DNA of 64,000 nt, taken from Phaeobacter gallaeciensis DSM 26640 (GTDB lineage Bacteria; Pseudomonadota; Alphaproteobacteria; Rhodobacterales; Rhodobacteraceae). Every line of letters starts with the position of its first letter. Position 1 is the stretch's first letter. Below are positions 18,604 to 29,845 of the stretch, one piece after another. The position numbers and the translations under genes were made by a program. Under the pieces are notes generated by a model. The model made no database searches. It was given only the letters and a program-made list of their open reading frames with translations, and was not told where the DNA came from. The stretch is from positions 1,247,001 to 1,311,000 of the forward strand of contig NC_023137.1 of the NCBI RefSeq assembly GCF_000511385.1, in the 5' to 3' direction.

Positions 18604-18785
18604 GGTTGCGTCCTTGCTGTCAGCCCGAGCCTGCGGCGCGTGTTCGGTCCAAGTCTTCGCCGATGCGCCCCGCTGATGCAACCCGTTGATGTGGCCTGCT
18701 GAACTACAGACAACAAAGCGCGATTGCCCAAGAGGCGCCGATGGCTTAGACCGCTTGAGAACCCAGATTGATAAATGAGACCGCC

Positions 18786-20141
18786 ATGCGCCTGTCCCGC
18801 TATTTCCTGCCTGTCCTCAAAGAGAACCCCTCCGAGGCCCAGATCGTCAGCCACCGCTATATGCTGCGGGCCGGCATGATCAAACAATCCGCCGCCGGGA
18901 TCTATTCCTGGCTGCCTTTGGGCTTCAAGGTGCTGAAAAAGATCGAAACCATCGTTCATGAAGAGCAGATGCGTGCGGGCCATATCCCGATGCTGATGCC
19001 GACGCTGCAATCGGCGGATCTGTGGAAAGAATCCGGTCGCTATGACGACTACGGTCAGGAAATGCTGCGGATATCTGATCGTCATGGTCGCGATATGCTC
19101 TATGGTCCCACCAATGAAGAGCTGATCACCGATATTTTCCGCAGCCATGTGGGCAGCTACAAAGACCTGCCGCTGACGCTCTATCACATTCAGTGGAAAT
19201 TCCGCGACGAGATCCGCCCGCGCTTCGGCGTTATGCGCGGCCGCGAATTCTACATGAAGGATGGCTATAACTTCGACCTCACCAAAGAGGACGCGCTGCA
19301 CGCCTATAACCGGCATCTGGTCAGCTATCTGCGCAGCTATGAGCGGATGGGGCTACAGGCGATTCCGATGCGCGCTGATGGCGGACCTATTGGCGGCGAC
19401 TATACCCATGAATTCCTAGTGCTTGCCGACACTGGCGAGAGTGAGGTTTTCTATGACAGCGCTGTCACCGACCTCACCTTCGGGGATCGTGAGATCGATT
19501 ACGACAGTGTCGAACAATGTCAGGGCGTGCTGGAGGAGTTCACCTCCAAATATGCCCGCACCGATGAGACCCATGACGAGGCGCTGTTCAATGAGGTGCC
19601 AGAGGCCCGTCGTCGCGTCGCTCGCGGTATCGAGGTTGGCCAGATTTTCTACTTCGGGACCAAATATTCCGAAGCGCTGGGCGCCAATGTGCAAGGCCCA
19701 GATGGCAAGCAGTCGCCGGTCCATATGGGGTCACACGGGATCGGCGTGTCCCGCCTGCTGGGTGCGATCATCGAAGCCAGCCATGACGACAAGGGCATCA
19801 TCTGGCCCGAAGGCGTGACGCCGTTCCACTGCGGGATCGTCAACCTGAAACAGGGAGATGACGAAGCGGATGCCGCCTGCGAGAGCCTCTATCAGGCGCT
19901 GACAGCTGTCGGGTTTGAGCCGCTCTATGATGACCGCAAGGAACGGGCAGGCGGCAAATTCGCCACCATGGACCTGATTGGCCTGCCCTGGCGCATCACC
20001 GTGGGCCCGCGTGGGCTGAAAAACGGTGTGGTCGAACTCACCTCCCGTCGCAGTGGCGAAAGCGAGGAACTGTCGCCTGAGGCAGCGGTGCAGAAGATTG
20101 TGGAGATCTACGCGAACCACCAGACCGGTCGCGGCTTCTGA
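18786..20141 (+). CDS. proS: Prolyl-tRNA synthetase, short form
   Basis: 451 residues starting [20 protein letters not shown]. Class II motifs are present: motif 2 [20 protein letters not shown] and motif 3 [17 protein letters not shown], then the anticodon-binding domain from about residue 355. The protein lacks the editing insertion domain of the about 570-residue bacterial type, as is normal in Alphaproteobacteria, so Ala-tRNA(Pro) would need trans-editing by another protein. Start at 18786 rather than 18768 because homology begins there. Ends at a clear terminator. Confidence 0.96.
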   Translation: MRLSRYFLPVLKENPSEAQIVSHRYMLRAGMIKQSAAGIYSWLPLGFKVLKKIETIVHEEQMRAGHIPMLMPTLQSADLWKESGRYDDYGQEMLRISDRHGRDMLYGPTNEELITDIFRSHVGSYKDLPLTLYHIQWKFRDEIRPRFGVMRGREFYMKDGYNFDLTKEDALHAYNRHLVSYLRSYERMGLQAIPMRADGGPIGGDYTHEFLVLADTGESEVFYDSAVTDLTFGDREIDYDSVEQCQGVLEEFTSKYARTDETHDEALFNEVPEARRRVARGIEVGQIFYFGTKYSEALGANVQGPDGKQSPVHMGSHGIGVSRLLGAIIEASHDDKGIIWPEGVTPFHCGIVNLKQGDDEADAACESLYQALTAVGFEPLYDDRKERAGGKFATMDLIGLPWRITVGPRGLKNGVVELTSRRSGESEELSPEAAVQKIVEIYANHQTGRGF

Positions 20142-20165
20142 AACGGCGTGCCGTTCTGAAAAAAT

Positions 20166-20196
20166 AACCCCGTCGGCGACCGCTGGCGGGGTTTTT
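20166..20196 (+). terminator. Intrinsic terminator of proS
   Basis: AACCCCG (20166-20172) pairs with CGGGGTT (20187-20193) and is followed by TTT, 25 nt after the stop. Confidence 0.85.
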
Positions 20197-20372
20197 CATG
20201 TGCTCTCATGGAGCGGTGACATCATATCGCGGTACGTCACCCAAGAGTTTTGATGCCGGTGTAGCGCGCTGAGTGATGGAACGAGCGGATTATCGAACAG
20301 ATCTGACACCACACCTTGACCCCGTGCGCCGCAAAGCACAGGTTGCAGGCAAATTTTTTGGGCAGGACCAGC

Positions 20373-21665
20373 ATGGCCACACCACTCCCGTTTTCCCGTT
20401 TCGAATGGCTGATTGCTTGGCGCTATCTCCGTGCACGCCGTGCCGAAGGGGGCGTCAGTGTGATGACCTGGATCAGCCTGATTGGCATTGCGCTGGCGGT
20501 GTTTGCGCTGATCGCGACCCTTGCGGTGCGCACCGGGTTCCGGTCTGAATTTGTCGGCACCATTCTTGGGGCCAATGCGCATGTGACGCTGTATTCCCAC
20601 GGCACGGTCACCGATCAGGGGCGGATCGACCGCAAGCTGACAGAGTACGATGCCCTGGCCGAGGCCGCCGCAGCGGTGCCCGGTGTGATCCGTGCGGCGC
20701 CCTTGGTGAAGGGACAGGTGATGGCGAGCCTGCGCCAGCGCAGCGCCGGGGTTGAGGTCTTTGGCATCTCAGCCGCAAATATCGCCACGCTGCCGGGCAT
20801 CGCCCAGAGCGAAACGGCGATTGGGGATCTGTCGCGGTTTGACGAGGGTGTGGCGCTGGGGTCCGGCGTGGCGCGTGAGCTGGGCGTGCAGGTGGGGGAC
20901 CGGATCAAGCTGATCTCACCCGATGGGGTTAAGACCGCCTTTGGCACCAGCCCGCGCGTCAACGCTTATGAGGTGGTCTATATCTTCACCGCCGGGCGCT
21001 ATGACATCGACCGGACCCGGCTTTATATGCCCTTTGCCGAGGCGCAGAGCTATTTCAACCGCGAAGGCTTCGCCGATGAGGTTGAGGTGATGGTCGAGGA
21101 TCCCGAAACCGTGGAGCGCATGGTCTTGCCGCTGTTGCAGGCAGGTGATGCGGTGGCCTCCAATGTTGGGGTCTGGACCTGGCGCGATGCGTCGGGTGGC
21201 TTCCTGCGCGCGCTAGAGGTCGAGGACAATGTCATGTTCATCATCCTGTCGATCCTGGTGTTGATTGCCACGATGAATATCGTCTCTGGCCTGATCATGC
21301 TGGTGAAGAACAAGGGCCGCGACATTGGCATCCTGCGCACCATTGGCCTCAGCGAAGGCTCGGTAATGCGGGTGTTTTTCCTCTGCGGGGCCTGTACGGG
21401 CGTTGTCGGCACCCTCTTGGGGGTGATCCTTGGCTGTCTCTTTGCGATTTATATCGATCCGATTTTTTCCTTTGTGAATTTTGTGATGGGTGGCGGGGTC
21501 TGGGATCCGGCGATCCGGGGCATCTATGCACTGCCGGCGGAGCTGCGGCTCGCGGATGTGTTGTCGGCGGTGGCGCTGTCGCTGACGCTGTCTTTTGTCA
21601 TCACCATTTTCCCGGCACGGCGCGCGGCGCGGATGAACCCGGTGGAGGCGCTGCGTTATGAATAA
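20373..21665 (+). CDS. lolC: Lipoprotein-releasing ABC transporter permease LolC/LolE
   Basis: 430 residues. Four membrane segments: one near residues 30-50 (WISLIGIALAVFALIATLAV), a periplasmic domain of about 220 residues, then three near the C-terminus (NVMFIILSILVLIATMNIVS, FLCGACTGVVGTLLGVILGC, VLSAVALSLTLSFVITIF) ending in the family signature PARRAARMNPVEALRYE. With LolD it extracts outer-membrane lipoproteins from the inner membrane and hands them to LolA. Only one permease gene is present, so it probably works as a homodimer. AGGA lies upstream of 20373; overlaps lolD by 8 nt. Confidence 0.93.
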   Translation: MATPLPFSRFEWLIAWRYLRARRAEGGVSVMTWISLIGIALAVFALIATLAVRTGFRSEFVGTILGANAHVTLYSHGTVTDQGRIDRKLTEYDALAEAAAAVPGVIRAAPLVKGQVMASLRQRSAGVEVFGISAANIATLPGIAQSETAIGDLSRFDEGVALGSGVARELGVQVGDRIKLISPDGVKTAFGTSPRVNAYEVVYIFTAGRYDIDRTRLYMPFAEAQSYFNREGFADEVEVMVEDPETVERMVLPLLQAGDAVASNVGVWTWRDASGGFLRALEVEDNVMFIILSILVLIATMNIVSGLIMLVKNKGRDIGILRTIGLSEGSVMRVFFLCGACTGVVGTLLGVILGCLFAIYIDPIFSFVNFVMGGGVWDPAIRGIYALPAELRLADVLSAVALSLTLSFVITIFPARRAARMNPVEALRYE

Positions 21666-22371
21666 TCCAGACATGCAAGCAGGCGCGCAATCTGCGGTGT
21701 TGCAGTTGAGCCAGGTTGGCAAATCCTACAATCATGGCCTGCCAACGCAGGTGGATGTGCTGAGCGGCATTGATCTGACGGTGAAGCCGGGGGAGATCGT
21801 GGCGCTGGTCGCGCCCTCTGGTGCGGGCAAATCGACCCTGCTGCATACAGCAGGCCTGCTGGACACGCCCGATCGCGGCACCGTACGGATTGCGGGTCAG
21901 GATCTGACCGGCACGTCAGAGCGGCGGCGCACAGCGGTGCGGCGGCAGGATGTGGGATTTGTCTACCAGTTTCATCATTTGCTGGCAGAATTCACCGCGC
22001 TGGAAAACATCGTCCTGCCGCAGCTGGCCAATGGCATCAGCCAGACCAAGGCAGAGGCCCGCGCGCGGGATCTGCTGGCGCGGGTGGGGCTGTCGGAGCG
22101 TGCGGGGCATCGCCCTGCGGCCATGTCGGGCGGCGAGCAGCAGCGGGTGGCGTTTTGCCGGGCGCTGGCCAATGGGCCGCGTCTTTTGTTGGCGGATGAG
22201 CCGACGGGCAATCTGGATCCGGGCACGGCAGATCAGGTCTTTGCCGCGCTGATGGACCTTGTTGCCGCGACTGGCATGGCGGCCCTGATTGCCACCCATA
22301 ATCTGGAGCTGGCAGAGCGCATGGACCGGGTGGTCCGGCTTGAGGGTGGGATGCTCCATACCGGGATGTGA
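21658..22371 (+). CDS. lolD: Lipoprotein-releasing ABC transporter ATPase LolD
   Basis: 237 residues. Walker A reads APSGAGKST (Ala instead of the common first Gly), the Q-loop region QFHHLLAEFTALEN is the LolD/MacB-type sequence, the ABC signature is MSGGEQQRVAFCRAL, Walker B is LLLADEPTGNLD, and the switch His is in IATHNLELA. It powers lipoprotein release together with the permease encoded just upstream. Eight-nt overlap with lolC indicates coupled translation. Confidence 0.95.
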   Translation: MNNPDMQAGAQSAVLQLSQVGKSYNHGLPTQVDVLSGIDLTVKPGEIVALVAPSGAGKSTLLHTAGLLDTPDRGTVRIAGQDLTGTSERRRTAVRRQDVGFVYQFHHLLAEFTALENIVLPQLANGISQTKAEARARDLLARVGLSERAGHRPAAMSGGEQQRVAFCRALANGPRLLLADEPTGNLDPGTADQVFAALMDLVAATGMAALIATHNLELAERMDRVVRLEGGMLHTGM

Positions 22372-22381
22372 CGGGCGCCGC

Positions 22382-23068
22382 TCAGGCGCAGATACCGCGC
22401 AGTTCGGCCTCTTTCCACGGCAGGTAGACGTCGCTTTCGCGGCTTTGCGGCAGGTCGGACACTGGCATCGCTCCCTTCAGCATCTGGTGCAGCCGTTCTG
22501 TGCGCGCGCCGGTGGGGTCCAGCGCGCGGCAGCAGACATATTCCTCCACGATGGCGCCCTGCTGTTCGTAGCCAAAGTCGATGAAGCGATCATTGCCGGC
22601 CAGTTCAAACAGATAAGGGTCGTCGCTGGCGCGATGTTCGGCGGCGGCGCGCAAGGGGTGATACCCGGTCTTGGCGCGTTGCTGCCATTGCCAGACATGG
22701 GTGGCCTCATGCGCAAGCAGCATCGCCTCCACCAGATAAAGCCGGTCCGGGTAGGCGGGCATATAGTCGTCGATATACCAGTCCCGTACAAAGAAGATGC
22801 GGTTGAACAGCGCAAGGGCAGCCGGCGAGGAGGTGACGATCTCCTCCTTCACCGGGGGCAGAATACGTTCGCGGCAGGTGACACGCGGGCGTGGTTTGCG
22901 GCGGAATGTAACCTGGGAGAGCGGCGCGCCCTTGACGATGCGTAGACGGTCCATATCCAGTTCCGACCCGTGAATGCGGCTTAGAAACTGCTGCTCTCCC
23001 TCTGACAGCGGGCGCCCGCAGGACAGGAGAGCAAGACAGCCGACAAGGAGGCAGAGACGCGCGAACAT
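22382..23068 (-). CDS. Lipoprotein with HExxH motif, putative zinc peptidase
   Basis: 228 residues. Signal MFARLCLLVGCLALLSC with the lipobox Cys at residue 17. Near residue 120 the sequence AMLLAHEATHVWQWQQRAKTG contains HEATH (HExxH) followed by VWQWQ, as in gluzincin-like proteins of unknown substrate; a later EEYV (about residue 185) could supply the third ligand. It converges with lolD, ending 11 nt away. The protease activity is inferred from the motif only. Confidence 0.72.
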   Translation of the reverse strand: MFARLCLLVGCLALLSCGRPLSEGEQQFLSRIHGSELDMDRLRIVKGAPLSQVTFRRKPRPRVTCRERILPPVKEEIVTSSPAALALFNRIFFVRDWYIDDYMPAYPDRLYLVEAMLLAHEATHVWQWQQRAKTGYHPLRAAAEHRASDDPYLFELAGNDRFIDFGYEQQGAIVEEYVCCRALDPTGARTERLHQMLKGAMPVSDLPQSRESDVYLPWKEAELRGICA

Positions 23069-23129
23069 GGTCCCACCCTAGAGCAAGTTATGTCAGGGTG
23101 GGAACCGGTTTTGCGGAGATCTGCGCGGG

Positions 23130-25211
23130 TCAGCTGGCAGCCGGGCGCAGGTCCACGAAGGTTTCGTTATAGCAGGCGCCATCCTCAGTGTCCGTGCGGA
23201 TGTCTGCGGGGATCAGCGCATTCACAGTGAAGCCGGTGGCACTGCTGGCGCGCCATGTGCCCTTGGGGCTGTAGAGCACACCGGGGCGGGTGGCATCGCT
23301 GATCTTCAGTCGCAGGGTCACAACGGCCTGATCATTGAACAGCTCCAGCAGTTCACCGTCGCTGAGATTGCGGCTGGCGGCGTCCTCAGGGTGCATCTCA
23401 ACCAGTTCGGCCCCGTCAGAGGGCGGCTGATCACCGAAGGTCGCATTGGTCCGCTTGGCGGAGGAGGGGGTGATCAGCACGAAGGGCGCGCTGCGCGGCA
23501 CCGGGTCATAGCGCGGCACACCAAAGCCATAGCGGGCCTCGTAGTCTTCGCTGAACAGCTCAATCTTGCCCGATGCAGTGGCTGGCGCGATGGTGTCACA
23601 CAGGATCGGCGCGGCCCGCTCAGGGGCGGTGATCTCCAGCGCCCGGTCCAGCGGGATCTCACTGGGGCGGTGGCCCTGGAGCTGGGGGTGATCACCGTCC
23701 AGCGCCTGATCCATCAGCTCGGCGTCGCTGGCCTGAAACAGCGGATCCTCATAGCCAAAGCGTGCGGCCAGACGGCGGAAAATCTCGGTATTGGGCAGGC
23801 TATCGCCCACCAGCGGGATCACCGGGGCGGCGCGCTGGATGTAGTTCTGGCCGTAGGCGCCATAGATGTCGTCATATTCGAAGTGGCTGGCGGCGGGCAG
23901 GATGACGTCAGACATCCGCATAGAATCGGTCATGGCCACATCGCTGCCCGCGATGAAGAGATCTTCCTGACTCAGCGCCTCAATCAGCCGCGCCTGATCG
24001 GGGTGAGTGGCGACCGGGTTGTGGTTGTAGATCATCACCGCCTTCACCGGGATGCGCATGTTCCGGTCCAGCAGTTTGCGCGCCACATCAACGATGTTGA
24101 AGACGCGTGTATCCGGGTCAATCAGGTGGCTCGCCTGCAGGCGGTCAGGCGTTTTTGGGGCGGCAAGGCCGGGTTTGGCGAGGACACCAGCCCCCAAGCG
24201 CCCATGGTGACCGGTCAGCGCCTGAAGCGCCATCGCAGCGCGCAGGCCGGACCCGCCGGAGCGGCCCCGTTCGATACCGTTGCCAAGGGAGGTGGACATG
24301 TTGCGCGCCGCTGCGATCCAATCGGCGAGCTGGTGGAACTGCGCCAGCGGGATGCCGCAGACCTCCGCCACCTGATCGGGGGTATAGCTGCGCGCGGCGT
24401 CTAGGTATTGCGCGGACCCTGTGGTCCATTGGGCGATAAACTCATGGTCCAGCGCGTCGCGCCGCTCCAGCTCGGCTGCAAGTGCCATGGCCAGCACCAC
24501 GTCGGTACCGGGCACCGGTTGCAGATGCAGGTCGCAGTGTTCGGCAATCTTGGTGCGCTTGGGGTCGATCACCACCAGCCGCGCGCCCTTGGCCCGTGCC
24601 CGTTTCAGCAGCGGTGCCATATGCAGGTTGGAGACGGTGACATTGTTGCCCCAGACCAGTACCAGATCGGACTGCACCACCTGTTGCGGCGGCATGCCGG
24701 GGGCGGGACCAAAGAGGCTCTCATAGGCACCACCACGCACCCCGCCACAGAGCGGTCCTCGGTTCAGCCGGGTGGCGCCCATGCGGTAGAAAAACCGCCG
24801 GTCCATCGAGCCACCCGCCAGCTCCCCATGGGGGCCAGCGTAGTTGAAAGGCAGCACCGACTGAGGACCATGTGCGGTGATGGCGCGCATGATACCTGCG
24901 TGGATCAGATCCAGCGCGGTCTCCCAGCTGATCGGCTCATAGCTGTCGCTGCCGCGTGGGCCAGTGCGGCGCAGGGGCTGGGTCAGGCGGTTGGGGCCAT
25001 GCACAAATCCGGCAAAACTGCGCACCACCTTGTTGCAGATCACCGCATCGGTCAGCGGGTTGGCGCGCGATCCGCGCACCGCAGTGATCTGATCCTCAGT
25101 CACGCTGACGCTCAGGCTACAGGTGTCTGGGCAATCCAGCGGGCAAACGCTGGGGTGCTGGGTGGTTGGGGTATCGGAGGATTTACTGTCGGACGGAGGA
25201 TTGTCACGCAT
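23130..25211 (-). CDS. Molybdopterin-dependent oxidoreductase (formate dehydrogenase-like)
   Basis: 693 residues from the ATG at 25211; the in-frame extension to 25382 is unlike the family. The N-terminus has a [4Fe-4S] site: CPLDCPDTC plus a fourth Cys in AVICNKV. The bis-MGD domains follow (DRRFFYRMGATRLNRGPLCGG, LVLVWGNNVTVSNLH, SLGNGIERGRSGGSGLRA), and the C-terminal dinucleotide-binding domain is present (EMHPEDAASRNLSDGE). There is no twin-arginine signal, so it is cytoplasmic. Related roseobacter proteins are called molybdopterin oxidoreductase family without a known substrate. Confidence 0.9.
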   Translation of the reverse strand: MRDNPPSDSKSSDTPTTQHPSVCPLDCPDTCSLSVSVTEDQITAVRGSRANPLTDAVICNKVVRSFAGFVHGPNRLTQPLRRTGPRGSDSYEPISWETALDLIHAGIMRAITAHGPQSVLPFNYAGPHGELAGGSMDRRFFYRMGATRLNRGPLCGGVRGGAYESLFGPAPGMPPQQVVQSDLVLVWGNNVTVSNLHMAPLLKRARAKGARLVVIDPKRTKIAEHCDLHLQPVPGTDVVLAMALAAELERRDALDHEFIAQWTTGSAQYLDAARSYTPDQVAEVCGIPLAQFHQLADWIAAARNMSTSLGNGIERGRSGGSGLRAAMALQALTGHHGRLGAGVLAKPGLAAPKTPDRLQASHLIDPDTRVFNIVDVARKLLDRNMRIPVKAVMIYNHNPVATHPDQARLIEALSQEDLFIAGSDVAMTDSMRMSDVILPAASHFEYDDIYGAYGQNYIQRAAPVIPLVGDSLPNTEIFRRLAARFGYEDPLFQASDAELMDQALDGDHPQLQGHRPSEIPLDRALEITAPERAAPILCDTIAPATASGKIELFSEDYEARYGFGVPRYDPVPRSAPFVLITPSSAKRTNATFGDQPPSDGAELVEMHPEDAASRNLSDGELLELFNDQAVVTLRLKISDATRPGVLYSPKGTWRASSATGFTVNALIPADIRTDTEDGACYNETFVDLRPAAS

Positions 25212-25314
25212 GGCTGGACTCGCAACTCTGAAAATGTCTGTTGCGCCTAGCCTAGCGGTCCATGTGACCTTGTATAAATGGCCAGATGAGGAGAATTTGA
25301 TAAGGCCAAGACGT

Positions 25315-26067
25315 CTAACGCAGATCGACCACGGATTTACCCAAGCGGAACGGCGCGGCAAAGGCCACCATGCAGAGCGCAAGGATCTGCAAGATCAGAA
25401 TATGCGCATTGGCCTGAAGATACTCCCATTCGCTTTTGAGCTGGCTGATCTGCTCAATCAGCGCATCATAGGCGCGCGCCAGGATCAGAAAATCGCCCGC
25501 AATGGTCGGCACCTTGCGGCGCAGGTTCTCAACAGCGGCCTCGGTCGGGGTATCCAGAGCAGTAAAGACGGTGAAGGCAGCGGGATCAAACGCGTCCGCC
25601 TTGGCGGCCATCTCCATCATCTCGCTGGTGTTTTCGGCGCGGCCAAAGATCAGCTGTAGACCCTGCAGCGGGGTGACCTGATCGGTGACGGCGATGAACA
25701 GGGGCAGTTCGGCATTGCCGGCGGTGGAGGCGGAGAGGAACTCGATCTTCTCGCACAGAACGGCGATATCGCTGTCATAGGCCGGATCGCAGAAGCGCAG
25801 GCGAAACCGCGCCGCGTCGCGGTCAAAGGCGGCGGTGGCGGCATAGGCAATGTCGATCTGGCGTTCCAGCCGCCCGGTGTCGGCCTTGTAAATGCCCGCC
25901 AGCACAGCGACCAGCGCGCCGATGCCGCCAAGGACCACCCAGCCCAGATCCGCCAGCCGCCAGACGCGGTGTCCGGCGGGATGGCGAAACAGCAGCGCGG
26001 TGCCGAGACTGCCGATGCCAAAACACATCAGGATCAGCAGCAGTTGATTGTCGGCAATGGTCATCAT
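25315..26067 (-). CDS. Membrane protein of unknown function, 250 residues
   Basis: Two N-terminal membrane segments (LLLILMCFGIGSLGTALLF and LGWVVLGGIGALVAVLAGIY), a soluble alpha-helical central region of about 150 residues with two cysteines (RFCDP and AVLCEK), and one C-terminal membrane segment (AHILILQILALCMVAFAA). The central region probably faces the periplasm. No family recognised. Its two ATG codons (26067 and 26064) are equally possible starts. Same strand as the molybdo-enzyme gene, 103 nt upstream of it. Confidence 0.75.
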   Translation of the reverse strand: MMTIADNQLLLILMCFGIGSLGTALLFRHPAGHRVWRLADLGWVVLGGIGALVAVLAGIYKADTGRLERQIDIAYAATAAFDRDAARFRLRFCDPAYDSDIAVLCEKIEFLSASTAGNAELPLFIAVTDQVTPLQGLQLIFGRAENTSEMMEMAAKADAFDPAAFTVFTALDTPTEAAVENLRRKVPTIAGDFLILARAYDALIEQISQLKSEWEYLQANAHILILQILALCMVAFAAPFRLGKSVVDLR

Positions 26068-26470
26068 GGGTCGGCTCCGGCCTGTTGTACTGGCGCAACC
26101 CTAGAAACTGCGGGCGGAGGCGGCAATATGGCTCACAGAGGTGTCACCGGCGCGCCGGTTTGGCTAGGCGGGAGCGTCGGCTCTGTCCAGTGGCTGTCTT
26201 TCAGGGGCCAGTGCGCCAGCGGGCCAGTTTGATCGTGTGGCCGTGTCGTCGGCGCTGGGTGTCAGGCGACGACGCCTGTGTCCTGCATGTGTTTTGGAAA
26301 GTGACGGTTGCAGTTTATTCCCTGACCGGGTCGCTTGCGGCCCGGTCTGCGCCCGACCTCCCCGTCAAACCGTAGGTTTGCCTCCGGCAATGGGGAGGGC
26401 ACAGACCTATTGGTGGATGCCTCTGGTGAGAGTATTTTACAATACTAAATGGGATCCAAGATCTTTGAAG
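26068..26470. repeat. 403-nt gap holding a nested palindromic element (26324-26407)
   Basis: No gene is supported. 26344-26407 is an imperfect palindrome: GGTCTG (26344-26349)/CAGACC (26402-26407), GCCC/GGGC, CCTCCCC (26357-26363)/GGGGAGG (26392-26398), and a central hairpin CAAACC-GTA-GGTTTG (26366-26380). A second hairpin GACCGGG (26324-26330)/CCCGGTC (26341-26347) overlaps its left edge. Base composition changes from GC-rich to AT-rich within about 20 nt on its right side. It looks like a dispersed intergenic (REP-like) repeat; copy number cannot be judged here. Confidence 0.55.
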
Positions 26471-27274
26471 TTAAGTGGGCTCGCGACTCTCTTTGGGGAT
26501 GTTGTCAGAAACTACAAGTCGTGCGAGTAGTTTTGTAAGTTCGTTTTGTAGTTCACGTCGAGTGTTCCAGAATAATGTTCGGTCAACAGAAACATCAAAC
26601 GGTGTTTTAGTGTTTCTGTGTGCAATCATCACAATTGGTTTTCCGAATGCGTTGGCTAATCCGAGCTCGTAGAAGACGTTTGGATTTCTTCCGTCTAGGT
26701 TTGCGACAATAAAATGTGCTCGGCATATCTTTTTAATAATGTGGCGTGTTATAGGGCCGTCGGTAAACTCTTCATCTCCGCGGGACAAGGAGAGCCCTAT
26801 GTCACTCGCGGCTTCTTGCACTGATTCGTATGTTTTTTGAAATTCGTCATGGAATGGTGTTAGGTAGAAAACGGTGCCTGGCTCAACGGTTATTTCCCTT
26901 TCAGAAATGCCCATTTTTTGCAGGAAGTTAGTAGGCTTGATAGGTCGATTGAAGTCGTAAGATGTAATTTCCTGCTTTGTGTCTCTCAAGCTGGCAGCAG
27001 AGTCGAGTACTACGCGGTTTGCTTCGTTCCAGCGTTTATCAGAGCTAGTCATCTCATCTACTAGATCATAAATTCGCGATTCTTTACTTGAGCGCAGTGC
27101 ATCAAGTCGCACCCGGCGCTCAGCATTCAGATACTGAACTTCCTTTATTTTCATGTAATTTGAAAACGCCACCCGGAGAACGAGTACTGCCATTCCGGTA
27201 AAGACGACAGCTTGAATAATGGCCTGAATTGCAGAGGTCTCCAGTAGGTATCTGAGGTCGTCGGATATCATCAT
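26471..27274 (-). CDS. Membrane-anchored TIR/nucleoside-deoxyribosyltransferase-like protein
   Basis: 267 residues from the ATG at 27274, chosen because it overlaps the upstream stop codon as ATGA; a longer in-frame start at 27349 lies inside that gene. Residues 16-37 are one membrane segment and 40-100 a charged helical, possibly coiled-coil, linker. Residues 130-255 form a Rossmann-like domain containing GTVFYLTPFHDEFQ, an alternation of helices, and DGRNPNVFYELGLANAFGKP with Glu203. This pattern is shared by TIR-like and nucleoside-2-deoxyribosyltransferase-like proteins, whose conserved Glu attacks or positions the ribose bond of NAD or nucleosides. The gene is AT-rich, unlike its neighbours, suggesting recent transfer. 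Enzymatic activity is inferred. Confidence 0.75.
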   Translation of the reverse strand: MMISDDLRYLLETSAIQAIIQAVVFTGMAVLVLRVAFSNYMKIKEVQYLNAERRVRLDALRSSKESRIYDLVDEMTSSDKRWNEANRVVLDSAASLRDTKQEITSYDFNRPIKPTNFLQKMGISEREITVEPGTVFYLTPFHDEFQKTYESVQEAASDIGLSLSRGDEEFTDGPITRHIIKKICRAHFIVANLDGRNPNVFYELGLANAFGKPIVMIAHRNTKTPFDVSVDRTLFWNTRRELQNELTKLLARLVVSDNIPKESREPT

Positions 27275-27639
27275 GCCACCAGTAGTTTGACGCAAAAGAA
27301 ATAAGAGAAAAGCGAAGGCAAAAAGCTGCAAGCAGCAAACAATTTGCACGAGCCTAGCTCATCATTGAGGAAAGCTTCATGTGACCTTTTGCTGGTAATG
27401 TATACCAGGGTTGTTATTAGAATTCCGATTAGAAGTGAGAGGAGTCCGAAGGCGTGATTGTTAATATCTTTGAGCGTGTATGCGACAAGAAAGCTTGCGG
27501 ACAAAAATACAATCTCGACGGGGACTTCTAGGGCGCGTTCTATGAAGTCTGCCATTTTAAACCTTTTGTCGACTACATTCTTGTAGCCAAAGGCAATTAG
27601 AAGAAGGAGTGTCGGTAAAATGATTTCTAAGTATTCCAT
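27271..27639 (-). CDS. Small four-helix membrane protein paired with the TIR/NDT-like gene
   Basis: 122 residues, almost all hydrophobic: predicted membrane segments at about 5-21 (IILPTLLLLIAFGYKNVV), 38-58, 63-85 and 100-121. No family recognised. It is AT-rich, shares a 4-nt ATGA overlap with the next gene, and begins only 11 nt after the parE stop, so it can ride on the parE transcript. The tight coupling suggests that the two membrane proteins act together, for instance as sensor or pore subunit plus enzyme. That role is inference. Confidence 0.72.
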   Translation of the reverse strand: MEYLEIILPTLLLLIAFGYKNVVDKRFKMADFIERALEVPVEIVFLSASFLVAYTLKDINNHAFGLLSLLIGILITTLVYITSKRSHEAFLNDELGSCKLFAACSFLPSLFSYFFCVKLLVA

Positions 27640-27650
27640 GTTACAATTCT

Positions 27651-29609
<1,959 letters not shown>

Positions 29610-29845
29610 GTGGTGGAGCTGCTCTTCCTTGGTGTTGATTGAAGAGCATTATGGCAGGTGTTGGGGCCGGGTGGAAGAGGCACGCAAGGGGCTGTGGATA
29701 AGGCGCGCGGGCGTTTGATTGCAGGGCGTGCAGTCATCAAACCATCGAAGCGCGCCTTCGGTCATCCGGGTGCGGCGATATTCTCCGTGCGATGTCGGGG
29801 CTTGCGGGTTACACCTCCTCCAGCGGCAGGCAGGAGGAGCGGGCA

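Noticed and set aside
17521..18702. 393-codon open frame antisense to the AI-2E transporter gene
   Set aside because: Gln/His-rich composition typical of an antisense shadow; the opposite strand encodes a clear membrane protein.
26471..27639. AT-rich block as part of a prophage or transposon
   Set aside because: No integrase, transposase, phage gene, terminal repeats or target duplication visible; only the composition and palindromic element hint at transfer.
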